From Sanguinoderma infundibulare (taxonomy: Eukaryota > Basidiomycota > Agaricomycetes > Polyporales > Polyporaceae): a DNA stretch of 64,000 nt. The stretch spans positions 1,736,001 to 1,800,000 of the forward strand of contig JAVLRN010000007.1 of NCBI GenBank assembly GCA_032821775.1. The letters run 5' to 3'. Each line of letters starts with the position of its first letter. Position 1 is the first letter of the stretch. Below the pieces are notes generated by a model that worked only from the letters and a program-made list of their open reading frames with translations, was not told the DNA's origin and searched no databases. The translations under genes and the position numbers were made by a program. Below, in pieces: positions 1 to 11,052 of this stretch.

Positions 1-538
1 CTTCTCAGTGTCTTGACGCCTTCGTCAATCTAAAAATGAACTTGTCAGATTGTCTCCACCAACAAGCGATAACCACCTTAAGCTCAGTAGGACATGGTCA
101 GTTTGAGTTACAAGCTTTGCCAGTCACACACGTCGTGATCGTGAGCGTTCAGAGTATTCCAGCGCGAGTCGGCAGTGGACGGGCGGGACCGACCAGTCGG
201 ACTGTGACGATCGCGGGCGTCGCAGATCAGGCCGCAATAGGACTTATCAGATAAGATAAGGCGCGTCAGGCCCATCATCGACACGGAAAACCTGTTTGGC
301 AGAGTTCCTTCCGGGAAGATGTTGCGTGCTCTCTTCGCTTTCTGACTCTTTCCCCTTCTTTGCCCAAGTCCCGCTTACGCGGATCATCACCGCCTCCCGG
401 GGAGGCCTTACTAACTTATACCTAAACACCCACATACGCCACTCCTCCCGTCTGTGGTGCACCTCCGCTGTCGCTGCCCTCTGCAACGCTGGTCGTCCCA
501 TTCCTCTCTCTGCACTTGCTCACGACATATCCGTCGAC
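1..538. other. Upstream region of the heme oxygenase gene
   Basis: No protein-coding gene is supported here. The notable content is a cluster of GATA motifs at 243-260 (separate entry). The short reading frames present show no family motif. Confidence 0.5.
246..254 (+). promoter_or_regulatory. Candidate iron-responsive GATA-factor site
   Basis: The sequence ATCAGATAA is an exact match to ATCWGATAA, the consensus known for fungal iron-regulatory GATA repressors (the SreA/Urbs1/Fep1 group). It sits 285 bp upstream of the heme oxygenase start codon, and a further GATAAG follows at 255-260. The match is seen in the sequence. Its use in iron control is inferred from the downstream gene, whose product releases iron from heme. 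Confidence 0.5.
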
Positions 539-1742
539 ATGCCTTCGGTCGTAGACCTTTCCAAGCCCATTGCCGTCGTCCTCCGCGAAGGGACCCATGA
601 AGCCCACGAACGCGCAGAGCACTCCAGGGGAGCCCAATGGCTCACGCGTGGCGAACTCGACCGCGACGAATACGTGCGCTTCCTCATGATGCTCTGGCAC
701 GTCTACGAGTGAGTTCCCCCCGTCCCTCCACGCATCCCCCCGCAACTGAGACATCATGCGTGTGTCGCCAGTGCCTTCGAGCGCGCCCTCGAGCAGCACG
801 CCACGCACCCCGTCCTCGCCCCCACGCACAACCCAGGCCTCTTCGCACGCTCCGCGAACCTCGCCGCGGACATCAGCTACATCCTCCAAGTCCCCGAGTC
901 GTCCTGGCAATCGCACCCCTTCCACACCGCGCTGATGACCGCGCAGCCGCCCGCGCTCTCACGCTACCTGGCACGGATACAGGAACTGGCGGCGGGCCCA
1001 GATCCGTCCCGGCTGCTCGCTCACGCGTACGTCCGCTACCTCGGAGACCTCTCTGGCGGGCAGTTCATTCGGCGGCGCATCGGCAAGGCCTACGGCCTCG
1101 AGGAGGGCGTCGGCGGCCTCAGCTTCTACGACTTCCGGACCCTGACTGGGGCCGTAGGTGAGGCCGCGAACGCTGGAGAGATGAAGTGGATCAAGGAATG
1201 GTACAGGGAGGGCATGAACGACGGCGTCAGGGACAACGTGGACCTCAAAGGTCAGTGCCAGCGGCGTACATACGTGTTCCGGGGTTCGGGGGTGGTGCTT
1301 ACGTACCGGGCACTCTGCAGCTGCGATCCTGGAAGAGGCGAACCTTGCTTTCGAGTTCAATACCGCCATCTTTGACGACCTGAAGACACCTTCCAAGCCG
1401 ACCTCGGTCGCCACTACGGTTGTGCTCCCTTCGCCCCTCCATTCGCCTGTCGATTCTACCTCTCCGTCTCCCCCGTCGACACCGTTCGTGGAGGACATGG
1501 GAGACTCGCCACTGCTTGCTGCCATCAAGGCGCAGGGTGGATCGAAGACTATATTCGAGGCCGCTGAACCGCCTTCGTCTACCTATGCGGTGACATCCGT
1601 GATCGCCTTCATCGCAGCGGTCTCGATAGCGCACTTCGCTCTAGTCGTCGGCGGATTCACTGGTGCAAAGGGATTCGCCAAGCTCGAGCTCTTCACGCAA
1701 TGGCTAGACGACTTATTTGCCTCTGCTCCCGCTCAAGCGTGA
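539..1742 (+). CDS. Heme oxygenase, membrane-anchored (HMX1/HO-1 type)
   Basis: Predicted to cleave heme to biliverdin, CO and Fe2+ at the ER membrane. Three exons are read: 539-710, about 770-1251 and about 1319-1742. The N-terminal region has REGTHEAHERAE, carrying the proximal heme-ligand histidine. The middle exon has RYLGDLSGGQ, the GDLSGGQ distal-helix signature of heme oxygenases. A Ser/Pro-rich linker is followed by a hydrophobic segment (TSVIAFIAAVSIAHFALVVGG) near the C-terminus, as expected for a tail-anchored enzyme. The ATG at 539 starts directly before the conserved N-terminal helix. An iron-type GATA site lies upstream, so iron-dependent control is plausible. Confidence 0.93.
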
Positions 1743-2003
1743 TAGCACCTGACGCGGCGTCAGCACTTCGCATCGTACGACACGGATATTTGGGACACAT
1801 CTATCACGGATGTTTTGGGCCGGGATACGGCTCCTGTATATACCCCGGCATAAGGTTTCCTGGAGGTCCGCACGTTACATATGGATACATCTCACTTGTA
1901 CACGTAGTCATGGATAACCTACTCATTTCATCGTCCCATCAGTGCTGCTAAATCAGCCCTTCACGCTAAGCAACAGAGTATCTTAAAGGTAATTGTGTAG
2001 ACT
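1743..2003. other. Short gap between heme oxygenase and the repeat element
   Basis: This is the 3' flank of the heme oxygenase gene. I see no further gene or structural feature. Confidence 0.4.
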
Positions 2004-2030
2004 TACAGTAATTACACGGTCCTTTGTACA
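2004..2030 (+). repeat. Left terminal inverted repeat
   Basis: 27 bp beginning with the TA dinucleotide and exactly complementary, in inverted order, to 2898-2924. Confidence 0.9.
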
Positions 2031-2897
2031 ACCCCCGGTCCTTTGTACAACCGCTGATCCCTGCTCTCCCCCAACTTTTTATGAAAAAATTCATTGATAC
2101 CAATCTTTGTGCATGTCATGGCTATGTGCATCCCAAATTTTATGTCCGCCGCGCCCTCCGATGTTGAAGGGTGGGTCAGTTTACACCCAAAATTCGTGAT
2201 TTTCGACTTAACACCTAGATCTACGCTCTTATGTTGCATATGGAGGGCTCAAAATTTGTCAGGATGCAGAATAGGGTCTTTAACAACACTCCTGTATGTC
2301 TCTAGCCTTATCGCCAGTAATGCGTTGCAACGAAACTTGTTGGATTGAGAGAGCATTGGCGAGGTCATTTCCATCAAAAAGGGCGGTCACGCTTCTATAT
2401 CGGGATTGAGATATTGGCGCGTCTAGATGTCGGAACGCCGAGAGCCGCTCGTTGCGCTTGTAGCGCGCGTCGGTTGCTTGAATTTCCTCTGCATGTAATG
2501 GGCCACTCTGCTCTCTCTAAAATTAAGCAATATGATCTGGAGTCGAAAATCAAGAAGAATGGGTTCAAATTGCTGCTGACAGACGGGACGAGGAGCTATA
2601 GTGCGGCTAACTGCACCCAAAGGGAAGACGCAGATGAGGAGGAGGAAGATTATCAGGCAGATTAGATCCCGTGATCATACCCAATTTGGTAGATCATCAA
2701 CGTGACGTGACTGTACAAAGGACTGCACAAGGTTTGATAACGGCTTTTCAGACAGATTGCGTTCGATTTCTACTGTACCTCTATCGTACCACATATAACT
2801 TCGCACATGTACTCTATATGCAGGTATCTAATACCTCTCCAAACCGATTGCGCCCTACTGGCGCAGTTGGACAGAAATCACAGCCGTAAGATTTGGG

Positions 2898-2924
2898 TGT
2901 ACAAAGGACCGTGTAATTACTGTA
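2898..2924 (-). repeat. Right terminal inverted repeat
   Basis: Perfect inverted copy of 2004-2030, ending with the flanking TA. Confidence 0.9.
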
Positions 2925-2973
2925 CTAGCTTCCGGGAAAGTGGTGATCATCAAGACGTCAAGTTGTGGAAGCT

Positions 2974-3804
2974 TCAGGGCATCACCTCCTCCCCCTTCCA
3001 ATCCCACACCCTTCCCCTTTGGTCCTCGCGCAGGCTGTCTACGACCTCTGCCAGCTTCGCGGCAGAGTCCTCGGGAGAGAAGAGCTGCTCTGGTCGTACG
3101 CTCTTCCAAAAGTCCTTGCTGAGGTCCGTTTTGACCGTTCCGGGGTGCACGCCCACACATATCGCCGGGAGCTTCTTGGACTGGAGGCGGAGATCGAACG
3201 TACGGATGACTTGGTTGAGCGCTGCCTTGGATGCGCGGTAGGAGTACCAACCGCCCAAGCGGTTGTCCGAGATGGAGCCCACGCGGGCCGAGACGTGAAC
3301 CCATTTCGCGAGTGCTCCTCCCAAAGACGCGGATACGGATGCTGGAGGCAGGAAGCGCGAGAAGTGCTTGATGAGGAGGAGGTGCGAGATGACGTTTGTG
3401 TTGAACGTCTCGAGGACGCGGTCGAGGACGAGGTCAGCGGGCCGGCGTTCGGGATGGAGGACGCCTCCGAGAAAGAACGCGGTGTGTATGTGCGACGACG
3501 CAGGCGCGTCTTCTGGAAGCCGGGCGAGCGTGCGACCGAGCGCGTCGGCCGCCGACGCGACGCTCTCTTCTGAGGTCTGGTCGAGCGGGAGGAGGTTGAG
3601 ACGCGAGGGGTCGACGTCTCGGATGGCTTCGAGGATGTGCTCGCGGACTGATTCTGCGGTCCTCGGACGGGCCGATAGGTCATTGTTCGGTGGGTTGGGG
3701 CGGTATGTAGCGAAGATGGGAAGAGGGGTTGTACGGAGGTAGTGACGGGTGAGCGCGAGGGATAGACCGCGCGTTGCAGGGGAGATTAGGATGAATGGGG
3801 GCAT
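2974..3804 (-). CDS. Short-chain dehydrogenase/reductase (SDR)
   Basis: A single-exon reading frame of 276 residues. The N-terminus ILISPATRGLSLALTRHYL is a divergent form of the SDR TGxxxGxG nucleotide-binding turn. HVSARVGS supplies the catalytic Ser region, and YSYRASKAALNQ holds the Tyr-x-x-x-Lys active-site pair. HPGTVKTDLSKD is the typical post-active-site PG motif. The start at 3804 is chosen because the Rossmann strand begins immediately; the frame stays open upstream without homologous sequence. The substrate cannot be told from the sequence. The stop lies only about 50 bp from the right end of the repeat element. Confidence 0.85.
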   Translation of the reverse strand: MPPFILISPATRGLSLALTRHYLRTTPLPIFATYRPNPPNNDLSARPRTAESVREHILEAIRDVDPSRLNLLPLDQTSEESVASAADALGRTLARLPEDAPASSHIHTAFFLGGVLHPERRPADLVLDRVLETFNTNVISHLLLIKHFSRFLPPASVSASLGGALAKWVHVSARVGSISDNRLGGWYSYRASKAALNQVIRTFDLRLQSKKLPAICVGVHPGTVKTDLSKDFWKSVRPEQLFSPEDSAAKLAEVVDSLREDQRGRVWDWKGEEVMP

Positions 3805-4329
3805 CCTTGGTGTTGGGCGTGGTAGGTGTGCGGAGACGATTGGCCTAACCTCCGCCTCCACCGTCAAAGCGAGACACTCACCGATGTAGCCCACTAAGAT
3901 GTCAGCCTCGGCGGCAGGCCTCATCGGGTGGACCAGGAGTCCTGCGCGAACGCACCTCTGGAGTTGCGGGCCTGGTTTCGCTCCTTGCTTGTTCAAGTGG
4001 CCAGGTGGACATCGTAGTGGTTGGATTCAAGGCACTCGCTTGCATTTGTGCAGCCCTCGTACCAAGATGTACGTCGTGGAGTTGGAAGGAGTTCCGTAGG
4101 AGGCGCTGCGGATGCAGGCGCTGAGTTGGATGTCATCATTGCTTGCGCCCTCGGGTGCGACACCGAATACTACCTTCTTCTTCCTGCCAATACCACACCA
4201 GACAGGAATTCCTCTCTCCTGCTTCCGTACGGCACGCGGAGGACACATGTGGTCCCATAATCCAAACGTTCAATCCCGGTGATCGCTTCAAGTCGTCAAA
4301 CTCCACTGCCGGCGGTCCTCCCCCCATTC

Positions 4330-6692
4330 ATGGCCTTACTAGACCTCCTTCCGTCAGAGCCTCCTTACTTGCGCAGATTGGCCGCATCCGACTCTCATAG
4401 GAAGGATGCACCGACCGTCTCCCGACGGCATGCTGCAGAAGCATTGCTACAAGATGGACTCCCCTACTCTAAGTTGCGGCCAAGACATGTGATGCGTGGA
4501 CTCGTCGCTGATTCATTCCTTTTTCTGCTCAGGAAGCTTATTGGGCATACATCGTGTGTTAACGCCCTAGCATTCTCCAAGGATGGACGGTGGTTTGCTA
4601 GTGCGGGGGACGGTGCGGTGTTAACTCACTCTATGTTGTCCGCATATACTCATCTTAATGCGCAGACCCATACGTACAGATATGGGACTTTCACCAAGAG
4701 GAGCTATCGACGCCAATATGCAACTTCGTCGGACCAAGGGTGGGTATCCATGAACCAGGTCATGCCCTAAGACCACACTGAATCGTACAAATGTGTCGAG
4801 TAGGCGAATGTCTTCACGCTCGCCTTCTCAGCTTCGGGACAGTTTGTCTACTCGTGAGCGCTTTCATGCTGTCCGTTGTTGCTGTCGTCATGAACATTGA
4901 GGACCAATGCGACAGGGGAGATACGCGGAATGTCATACACCAGTATGATCTATCCAATCTGAAAGATCCTGTAGCCCACGTAGAGTCCAATTCTCAGGCA
5001 GCTTCCCCGAGCTGGAGCAACTACCAACACGACGTGAGAGCACTTCGACCTGCCTCATTGGTTTTGGAGCTGACGTAACTCAGGACAGCCTGCGAGCGAT
5101 ATCTTGTCATCCTGAGCAGGATAATCTGTTCCTCAGCGCGGCGTAAGGGTGTATTCTTTATGACCGTTGCACCTATTCACAACAATCAATTTTTGCAGCG
5201 AAGATGGTCGCATAATTTTGCATGATATGCGCGCCGATTCCCGATACACCCGCACCCAGCGCATCCTTCAACATAGCACGGAGTTGACCGGCGTCCAATA
5301 CCATCCTACGATGACCAACATTTTTGCCACAAGCGACAATCACGGCCAAGTGTGCCTGCGCGATATTCGGATGGCGTTTGGGCCCCTGTCTCAGCGCCGA
5401 GATGAAGGCATTGTACACAAGGTTCGCTCTCCCCTGTCTTTCGCGCGCCCGAGCGAGGTCATGACTTTCAGTAGTACGTAACGACTGTAACGAAACAGGG
5501 TGTCGCAAACATGGCCCGACCAGAGGCTAGCAGCCTGGTGTTTGACCGTGATGGTGAGCCCCTTGCCATGTGCCATTTACCATCGACGCTGCATCCTCAT
5601 CACGTAAGTCAGGTCGCAGACTCGCCGTCACGATGCTCGTGAGTACTATCATATGCTCTGTATCGCCGCCTCCAAGGCTGACCGACTGCCAGCATCATTT
5701 GCCGACATTATATGCACTGAATGACCCGTACCCGATTGCAATATTTAGCGGACGTCATTATCCGAACGGGACGACAGTCTCCCCAGGAGAGAAGACATAC
5801 TCGAACAGCTGCACGATGAAAGTGGGTGCTTTATCCGCCGTTATAGCAAGCAATCGTGCTCATCATGTTCTAGCATGGAAGCTTTGGTATCTTGGGCTCT
5901 GATAGAGAAATGTATTACGTGCAAGGCTCGGATGACTTCCGGACATACGTGTGGAAGATACCGGAGATGTCTGCTCTCCTTGAGAGCCGCACGATTGTCG
6001 AGCACTCGGATTGGAGCAAGTGCAGAAGGCCTGGAGAGCTAGGTGGGTAACTTCGCTGCCCGCCTTGCGTGCATCTGTCGCGACCGTTCCAATAGGATAC
6101 TCTGCTACCCATCTTGGGCCAAGATACGTTCCACAGGAGATATCTACGCCTCTCGCGCGCCTCGGTGGTCAGTCTCCTACACACGTCGTCGTCTTTTGCA
6201 CTCGTCTCAGACATTGCACGCAGGACACGACTCGATTGTCAACACTGCGCTCTGCCATCCATACCAGCCGTACATCCTGACCGCAGGCATAGAACGCTTT
6301 ATCCGCCTCCACAGTCCTACCGAAGCATCGCCGAGCACGGAACCTCTACCTTTGACCCCCAAAACGGTGAGGACGGTGCCGTCCTCCAACCCGAGCTCCC
6401 ACGACATATTCCTCCGCGCGATGGGCATGATGGATGATTTTGAGCAGGACGGCGACGAGGACGAGGACGACAGCCAGTCGATCGCGCTGTTCGACCAGTG
6501 CGTGGATACCTTTGTTGTGGGCTGGGCCAGGGGCGGTGTGCTGACAGGTGCGATAGGATACTCCGGATGGAGAGCGACGGAGACGTGTTTTCGATCCGTC
6601 CATGGAACGAGGACGAGGCGGACACGAGTGACGAAGAGGGGGATGCGGACAAGGAGTCGGATTCGGACAGAGAGATGCCTCTGTATCAGTAG
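4330..6692 (+). CDS. WD40-repeat protein, DCAF5/DCAF8-like (CUL4-DDB1 substrate receptor candidate)
   Basis: A multi-exon WD40 propeller. Readable segments include LIGHTSCVNALAFSKDGRWF, VQIWDFHQEELSTPICNF, VYSGDTRNVIHQYDL, SAEDGRIILHDMRADSR, TDNHGQVCLRDIRMAF-like blades, and YYVQGSDDFRTYVWKIPEM. WDxR-like boxes (HDMR, RDIR) are characteristic of DDB1-CUL4 associated factors. A glycine-rich HGSFGILGSDREMYYV exon precedes the SDDF blade. The C-terminus is acidic (DEDEDDSQ, EEGDADKESDSD). At least nine introns of about 45-70 nt were placed by keeping blades in frame. The start at 4330 is the most likely Met, but whether 4490-4533 is an intron is unclear. Likely role: substrate receptor of a nuclear CUL4 E3 ligase, by family. 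Confidence 0.8.
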
Positions 6693-7049
6693 GTTAGTCA
6701 TCTCGATCTTTGTTCTTCGTACGCTCAAAGGCGGCTGTGTGCTATGTTAGCGTCTAAGGGACAAGTGCGCCGTCGTCGTCGGAGTAGCGTCGGAACCGAC
6801 GCCGTAGTGCTCGAATAGTCCCCTTGCCCTACATAAGGAACGTCCGCTGCACTCCACATGCTCGGGCGCGATACTAATTTACGCTACCATCCCACCCTTT
6901 TCTTTTCAAAGCTTGCCATCTTATTATTTAGGATTTCAGGCGCTGTCGTCTGCATTGGCCCGAGGAGGGCCACGCGTCATATGCGGTTCTATCGGCGCTG
7001 AAGTGTTGGTTGGTCAGATGTCTGTATACTAGTCATAATGCATAATCTC
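6693..7049. other. Intergenic region after the WD40 gene
   Basis: No gene is supported. The stretch separates the DCAF-like gene from the kinase relic. Confidence 0.4.
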
Positions 7050-7470
7050 GCGTCCCGGCCAAAGAGCATGGCTCGCTCCAGCTGGACCAGAGTGGAAGCC
7101 CACACTAGGAGACGATATGGCGTCACTCCTCTACGTCATCCTGTACTGCACCCTCCTTTGGCTACCACACGACGCTTCCAAGGAAGAGCTTCAGGACGTG
7201 ATCTTCGTGATGTTCGACGTCAAAACCTTGCTGGTGGATCACTACGACGGAGGTGACGGCAAGACCTCGAACGCCTACAACTGTCTCTACACGCAGTCCA
7301 TCACATTCAACGAGCCTCTCCACGCATGATTTAAAACGGTCATGGACTACCATTCGCCCCCACAGGAGCTGCGGGCAAGTACAGAGGGTATTGGTCTGAT
7401 ACAGACCATCTCGAGTCGTTCTGGGGCAGGTTCCTGGAAACTCACCCTTCCGCACGGCGACCGGGTGACA
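7050..7470 (+). pseudogene. Relic of a fungal-type protein kinase (FunK1 family)
   Basis: Three frames together keep a recognisable C-terminal kinase fragment. A segment like GPEWKPTLGDDMASLLYV comes first, then SLLYVILYCTLLWLPHDAS and an acidic stretch ending in CLYTQSITFNEPLHA before an in-frame TGA at about 7327. The reading then continues in other frames as MDYHSPPQELR and WSDTDHLESFWGRFLE. There is no kinase N-lobe, no catalytic loop and no usable start. FunK1 genes are highly amplified in Agaricomycetes, so a decayed copy is plausible. Family assignment rests on my recognition of the LYVILYCTLLWLPHD and FNEPLHAW-type motifs. Confidence 0.55.
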
Positions 7471-8156
7471 CACGACCATCACGCTGCGACTAGCGTATTC
7501 GTCCATCCTGGAAGTTCGTAGGTCCCTTAATCCACGGAAGTGATTTGGTTTGGCAGGCGCGACCCGGCTGGTTTCAAAGTCACGCACCCGGCAAGCTTCC
7601 CCCCGGCGTAATGAGGGGATCAAGGCAAAGGCCGCGAATGCACCCCCGTTTCCCTAGGACCCGCATCGGAAGGCGTTACCTCAAGTTTCTCAATGTTCCG
7701 AAGGTCTCACACCTTCCCCACATTCCCCTGAGGATTGGGAACTGCCACTATACACTTCCAAGTACAGCATCCTGCTTCGTCAATCCGCCGCTACCCGAAG
7801 ACTTACACCTGCTTTTGTCGACCGCGCAGCTCGTTTACTCACGTACCTAACAACATCTCGTATTAACTCAATCACATTCCCCCCTGCTACCATAACTCGT
7901 AAAGATTCAGTAGGACATGGCATCCGACACAATATAACGTACGAACAAAAATCTCATCACGAAGTCGTAAGAGGTCGTCAAGGAGAAGTCGCGCGTCGAA
8001 TGCAGGGTATCAAGGGTGCGATTCGACGCTTGAGCGACGAATAAGGGAGCAGTCGTAGAGATACAGTGTGGGCGAGAATGGCAACAACACCAGAGAACCG
8101 ACAGCAGAGTCCAAGGCCGGAAGAACATTGAACAGAAGAGAGCGAGGGTGACGCCC
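7471..8156. other. Intergenic region, possible further kinase-relic sequence
   Basis: No intact gene. Some open frames exist between 7545 and 7850, but without motifs. The right part is the 3' flank of the glucanase gene. A hydrophobic reading frame at 7978-8160 on the minus strand could only be reached by an alternative 3' splice of the glucanase. Confidence 0.35.
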
Positions 8157-11052
8157 TCACCAGTGCCTACGGGACCTGAACAGCGGCGTTTGTTGGTCGT
8201 CCAGGTTGCCCGCATACTTCACATCGTCCTCGTCGAACTCTGCGTCCTCGTCGATCTTGACCGCAGGGCCCTTGACGCCTGCCAGGTTGTCCTTAGAGGG
8301 CTTGAACACGACGCTCTCGGTGGTGTTTCCAAACGCGACAGTCGCGTTCGCAAAGTCGCCGTCGAACGAGTGGCCCTCGTTGGGTGCGTACCACCAGAGG
8401 GTTGTGACGCCGACGGGGAAGGTGTACGTCGCCTGCATCCCGCGGAACTCGATCGTTGTCTGGATCGGTATGGGGTCCCACGGACCATTCGGGTGGTCGT
8501 CCCTACGAACGAGCCAAAGCGACCGCGATCAACACTGACGAAGGCGAAAACGGGTAAAGGAAAGAGGGAGAGTGACGTACCAATTGAGCACGACGAGGCT
8601 GTAACGCAGCCAGTCGGCGGGGTTGACGCGGCCGGTCACGTATGCGCCGACGACAAGACCCCAGCTGAGATCCCCGCCGACGCTAACGCCGATGCGCTTG
8701 CCCCACGGCCCGCCGGCGTCGCGGGGGAGGATCGCCTTCGATGCTTGGCCCATTGAGTAGACTGCGGATTGCACGCGTGAGAAGTGATCAGTATCGAACG
8801 ACAGAAAAGGAAGGGAAGCAAAAAGCAGGAGAAAGAGGGGCGCGGCTGGAAGGCATAGAAAATGCAGACGCACATTCCTGATTCACACTCCAGCTCCCAT
8901 CGCTGTTGACGGTCACGACGGGACGGCAGGGCGTACCGCATGAGTTCGTCCCAGGCAGCATCGGACTGCCGTTTCCGTCGAGGGCGAGATTCCACATCAG
9001 GCCATTGTGGGAGTTGTGCAGGATGGCCCCGATGAAGCTGTGTCGCACATTAAAAATTCAGGAACGATACGGAAGCGGAAGGAGAACTGAATGTGAGATG
9101 CACGAAGCACCCGGACTCACATGTTGTCCATGTACCACTGTGACCGAGGACGACAAGGGTTGGTCAACCGCCGCGGAAAGCGGTACATTGAATGGGAGAT
9201 GAACGGACCTTGATGTCGCTCCACCAGTCGCTGCCCTGAACGCCAGAGCACTCGGTGAAATAGATCTCCTTCGTCGGGTATGCGGTGTGGAAGGTATCTT
9301 GTTGGCTCACGGAGCCTGAGTAGCAATGGAACGAAACGCCAGCGAAAGCGTCCGGGGCGTCTTCCATCTACGAGCACATCAGGAGCGTCAGTGCTGTGCA
9401 CATTCCCTAACCAATCAAGTATCCCAGAAGGAACTCGGAACATACCAGAGTGATAGGATATCCTCCAGCATCGTTCCAGTTGTGGTCGTATCCGATAATT
9501 TTCGTATCGGAGAAGCCGTTGTCGTCCATCATCGAGCGAAGGGCAACACCGATCGACGCCTCCTGAGATGCAGAGATCATGCACGTCGGGTACGTAGGGT
9601 TGCTATTTTCCGGCTCATTCTGCGAAGGATACGCATACAGTTAGCACGCCATCGGGTGTGAAAGGTCACTCCCCTCGGCATGAGCAGAAGCCAAGTGCTA
9701 AGCAAAGACGAACCTGGATGCTGATAGCATAAATCGGGATGCCCTTGCTCTGGTAGCCTTGAAGCGCTTTTAGAAGGTAGTTGGCGTCTGCATGGCACGC
9801 GACAAAGCCAAGTATTGAACGTTAACCTTATTCACTCGCGGCGTGCACTCGGTAGCGCAACAAAATGGGGTTGCACTCACAAACGGCAGTGTAGCCCGAG
9901 ACGAAGTTCCCGCCGAGCATCGTTCCAGAATCCTTCATCCATCCCGGCTACATTATGGGCGTCAGTCATGAGCTAGACACAATCTATGCTCACGGTGTGC
10001 CAGGAAACGCACCGGCGACCAAGGAAGGATGTGAATCCGAAGGACGTTATTTATGCTCCGGATGTCATTGAGGACAGAATAGAGATAAGAAGGCGCGTTG
10101 TTGATGCTGAAGTCAGAGAGGGTCGTGTCGCCGGTTGTGTCATCGAAACTATAAACTGCATGAACGGTAACGTGGACGTCGTTAGCGAACCGCCCCGCTG
10201 AACGACCGCATGCTTCACCGTCGCGGAGCGGCGTGTGACCAGGACATGTGCTGTATATACGCACCGCTAGCGGAGAAGTCGGAAGCCCCAAGCGGGACGC
10301 GCAAGTAGGAGAAGCCCGAGGAGTTCGCACCGTCCGTCGCTGAAGAGCCCCAAGGGGTGGGAGCGAGAAGCCGTCGGAGGTGGCAAAGTGACGGAGGCGA
10401 AGGTTAGTGAACATCAAGGTCACTCCGGGAACAATGCCCCCTGCCCAAAGGGAGCACTCACGGTCGAAGAGGTAGTTCAACAGGGCCCAATAGCTGGCCA
10501 AGTTCGTGCTCTGCACCCGCGACGGGATCCGTCCATCAGCCAAGACATTCGGGGCCGCACATCCCTACTGGTACACTTGCCTTCAGGTCGTTGAGGATCA
10601 GCGCAGAAGAATCGGCTGGGAGGACAGGCAGCAATGACATCAGCGGGCGCAGTCAGATGACGCACTAAGGACGACCGACCCCCGCACACGCTGGGACGGT
10701 GCCGAAGCATGGCAACGCGACGTACTCAGGGAAGCGCCGAATCCCCAGACGGATTGGTAGGTGGAGTTGTCGGTGATGACGATGTCTGCGTCGCCGATGG
10801 CCCCGGGGGAGGCGAAGTTGATCGGATTCGGGGAGAGGTTCGTGTAGGTGAACGACTTCGACCTGTCCCACGTCGTCGACCACTGCCGGCGTCGCGCGAA
10901 GGCAAGATGGAAAGCAAGAAAGTCAGCTACTTTCGGAAATCAACGCAGAGTGGATGAGACGGAGAAGCAGGAGTACGTACAATGTCATAGATTTGTTGGC
11001 CCAAGATGGGGACCGTGAAGGTCAGGACCGACGCGACGATGGATGCACGCAT
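8157..11052 (-). CDS. Secreted GH30 endo-beta-1,6-glucanase-type glycoside hydrolase
   Basis: Predicted to hydrolyse fungal beta-1,6-glucan outside the cell. Exon 1 encodes a signal peptide (MRASIVASVLTFTVPILG). The mature part then has SVWGFGASLTDSSALILNDL, a hallmark of GH30 N-termini. The acid/base Glu lies in NEPENSNPTYPTC, which begins an exon after an AG acceptor near 9617. The nucleophile Glu lies in IYFTECSG. Further conserved blocks are IHILPWSP, SFHCYSGSVSQQDTFHTAYP, NSHNGLMWNLALD and SKAILPRDAGG. The gene carries about ten short introns. The C-terminal side domain ends at 8157 after DLDDQQTPLFRSRRHW-like sequence; an alternative last splice cannot be excluded. It faces a TATA box about 150 bp upstream. 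Confidence 0.9.

Larger units (their letters stand above)
2004..2924. mobile_element. Tc1/mariner-like non-autonomous element with 25-bp terminal inverted repeats
   Basis: The sequence TACAGTAATTACACGGTCCT at 2004-2023 begins a 27-bp stretch (2004-2030) that is perfectly inverted at 2898-2924. If the outer TA on each side is the target duplication, the ends start CAGT, which fits Tc1/mariner/pogo-type elements. The subterminal 16-mer GGTCCTTTGTACAACC occurs twice in tandem at 2018-2033 and 2037-2052. An inner inverted pair at 2180-2208 and 2541-2569 matches at 23 of 29 positions. No transposase-like frame is present in the roughly 870 bp interior, so this is a MITE or a deletion derivative needing a transposase elsewhere. 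The base composition is lower in GC than the flanking genes. Confidence 0.8.

Noticed and set aside
4490..4533. Possible intron (gtgatgcg to ctcag) near the start of the WD40 gene
   Set aside because: Removing it breaks the frame into the first blade, whereas the read-through frame continues correctly.
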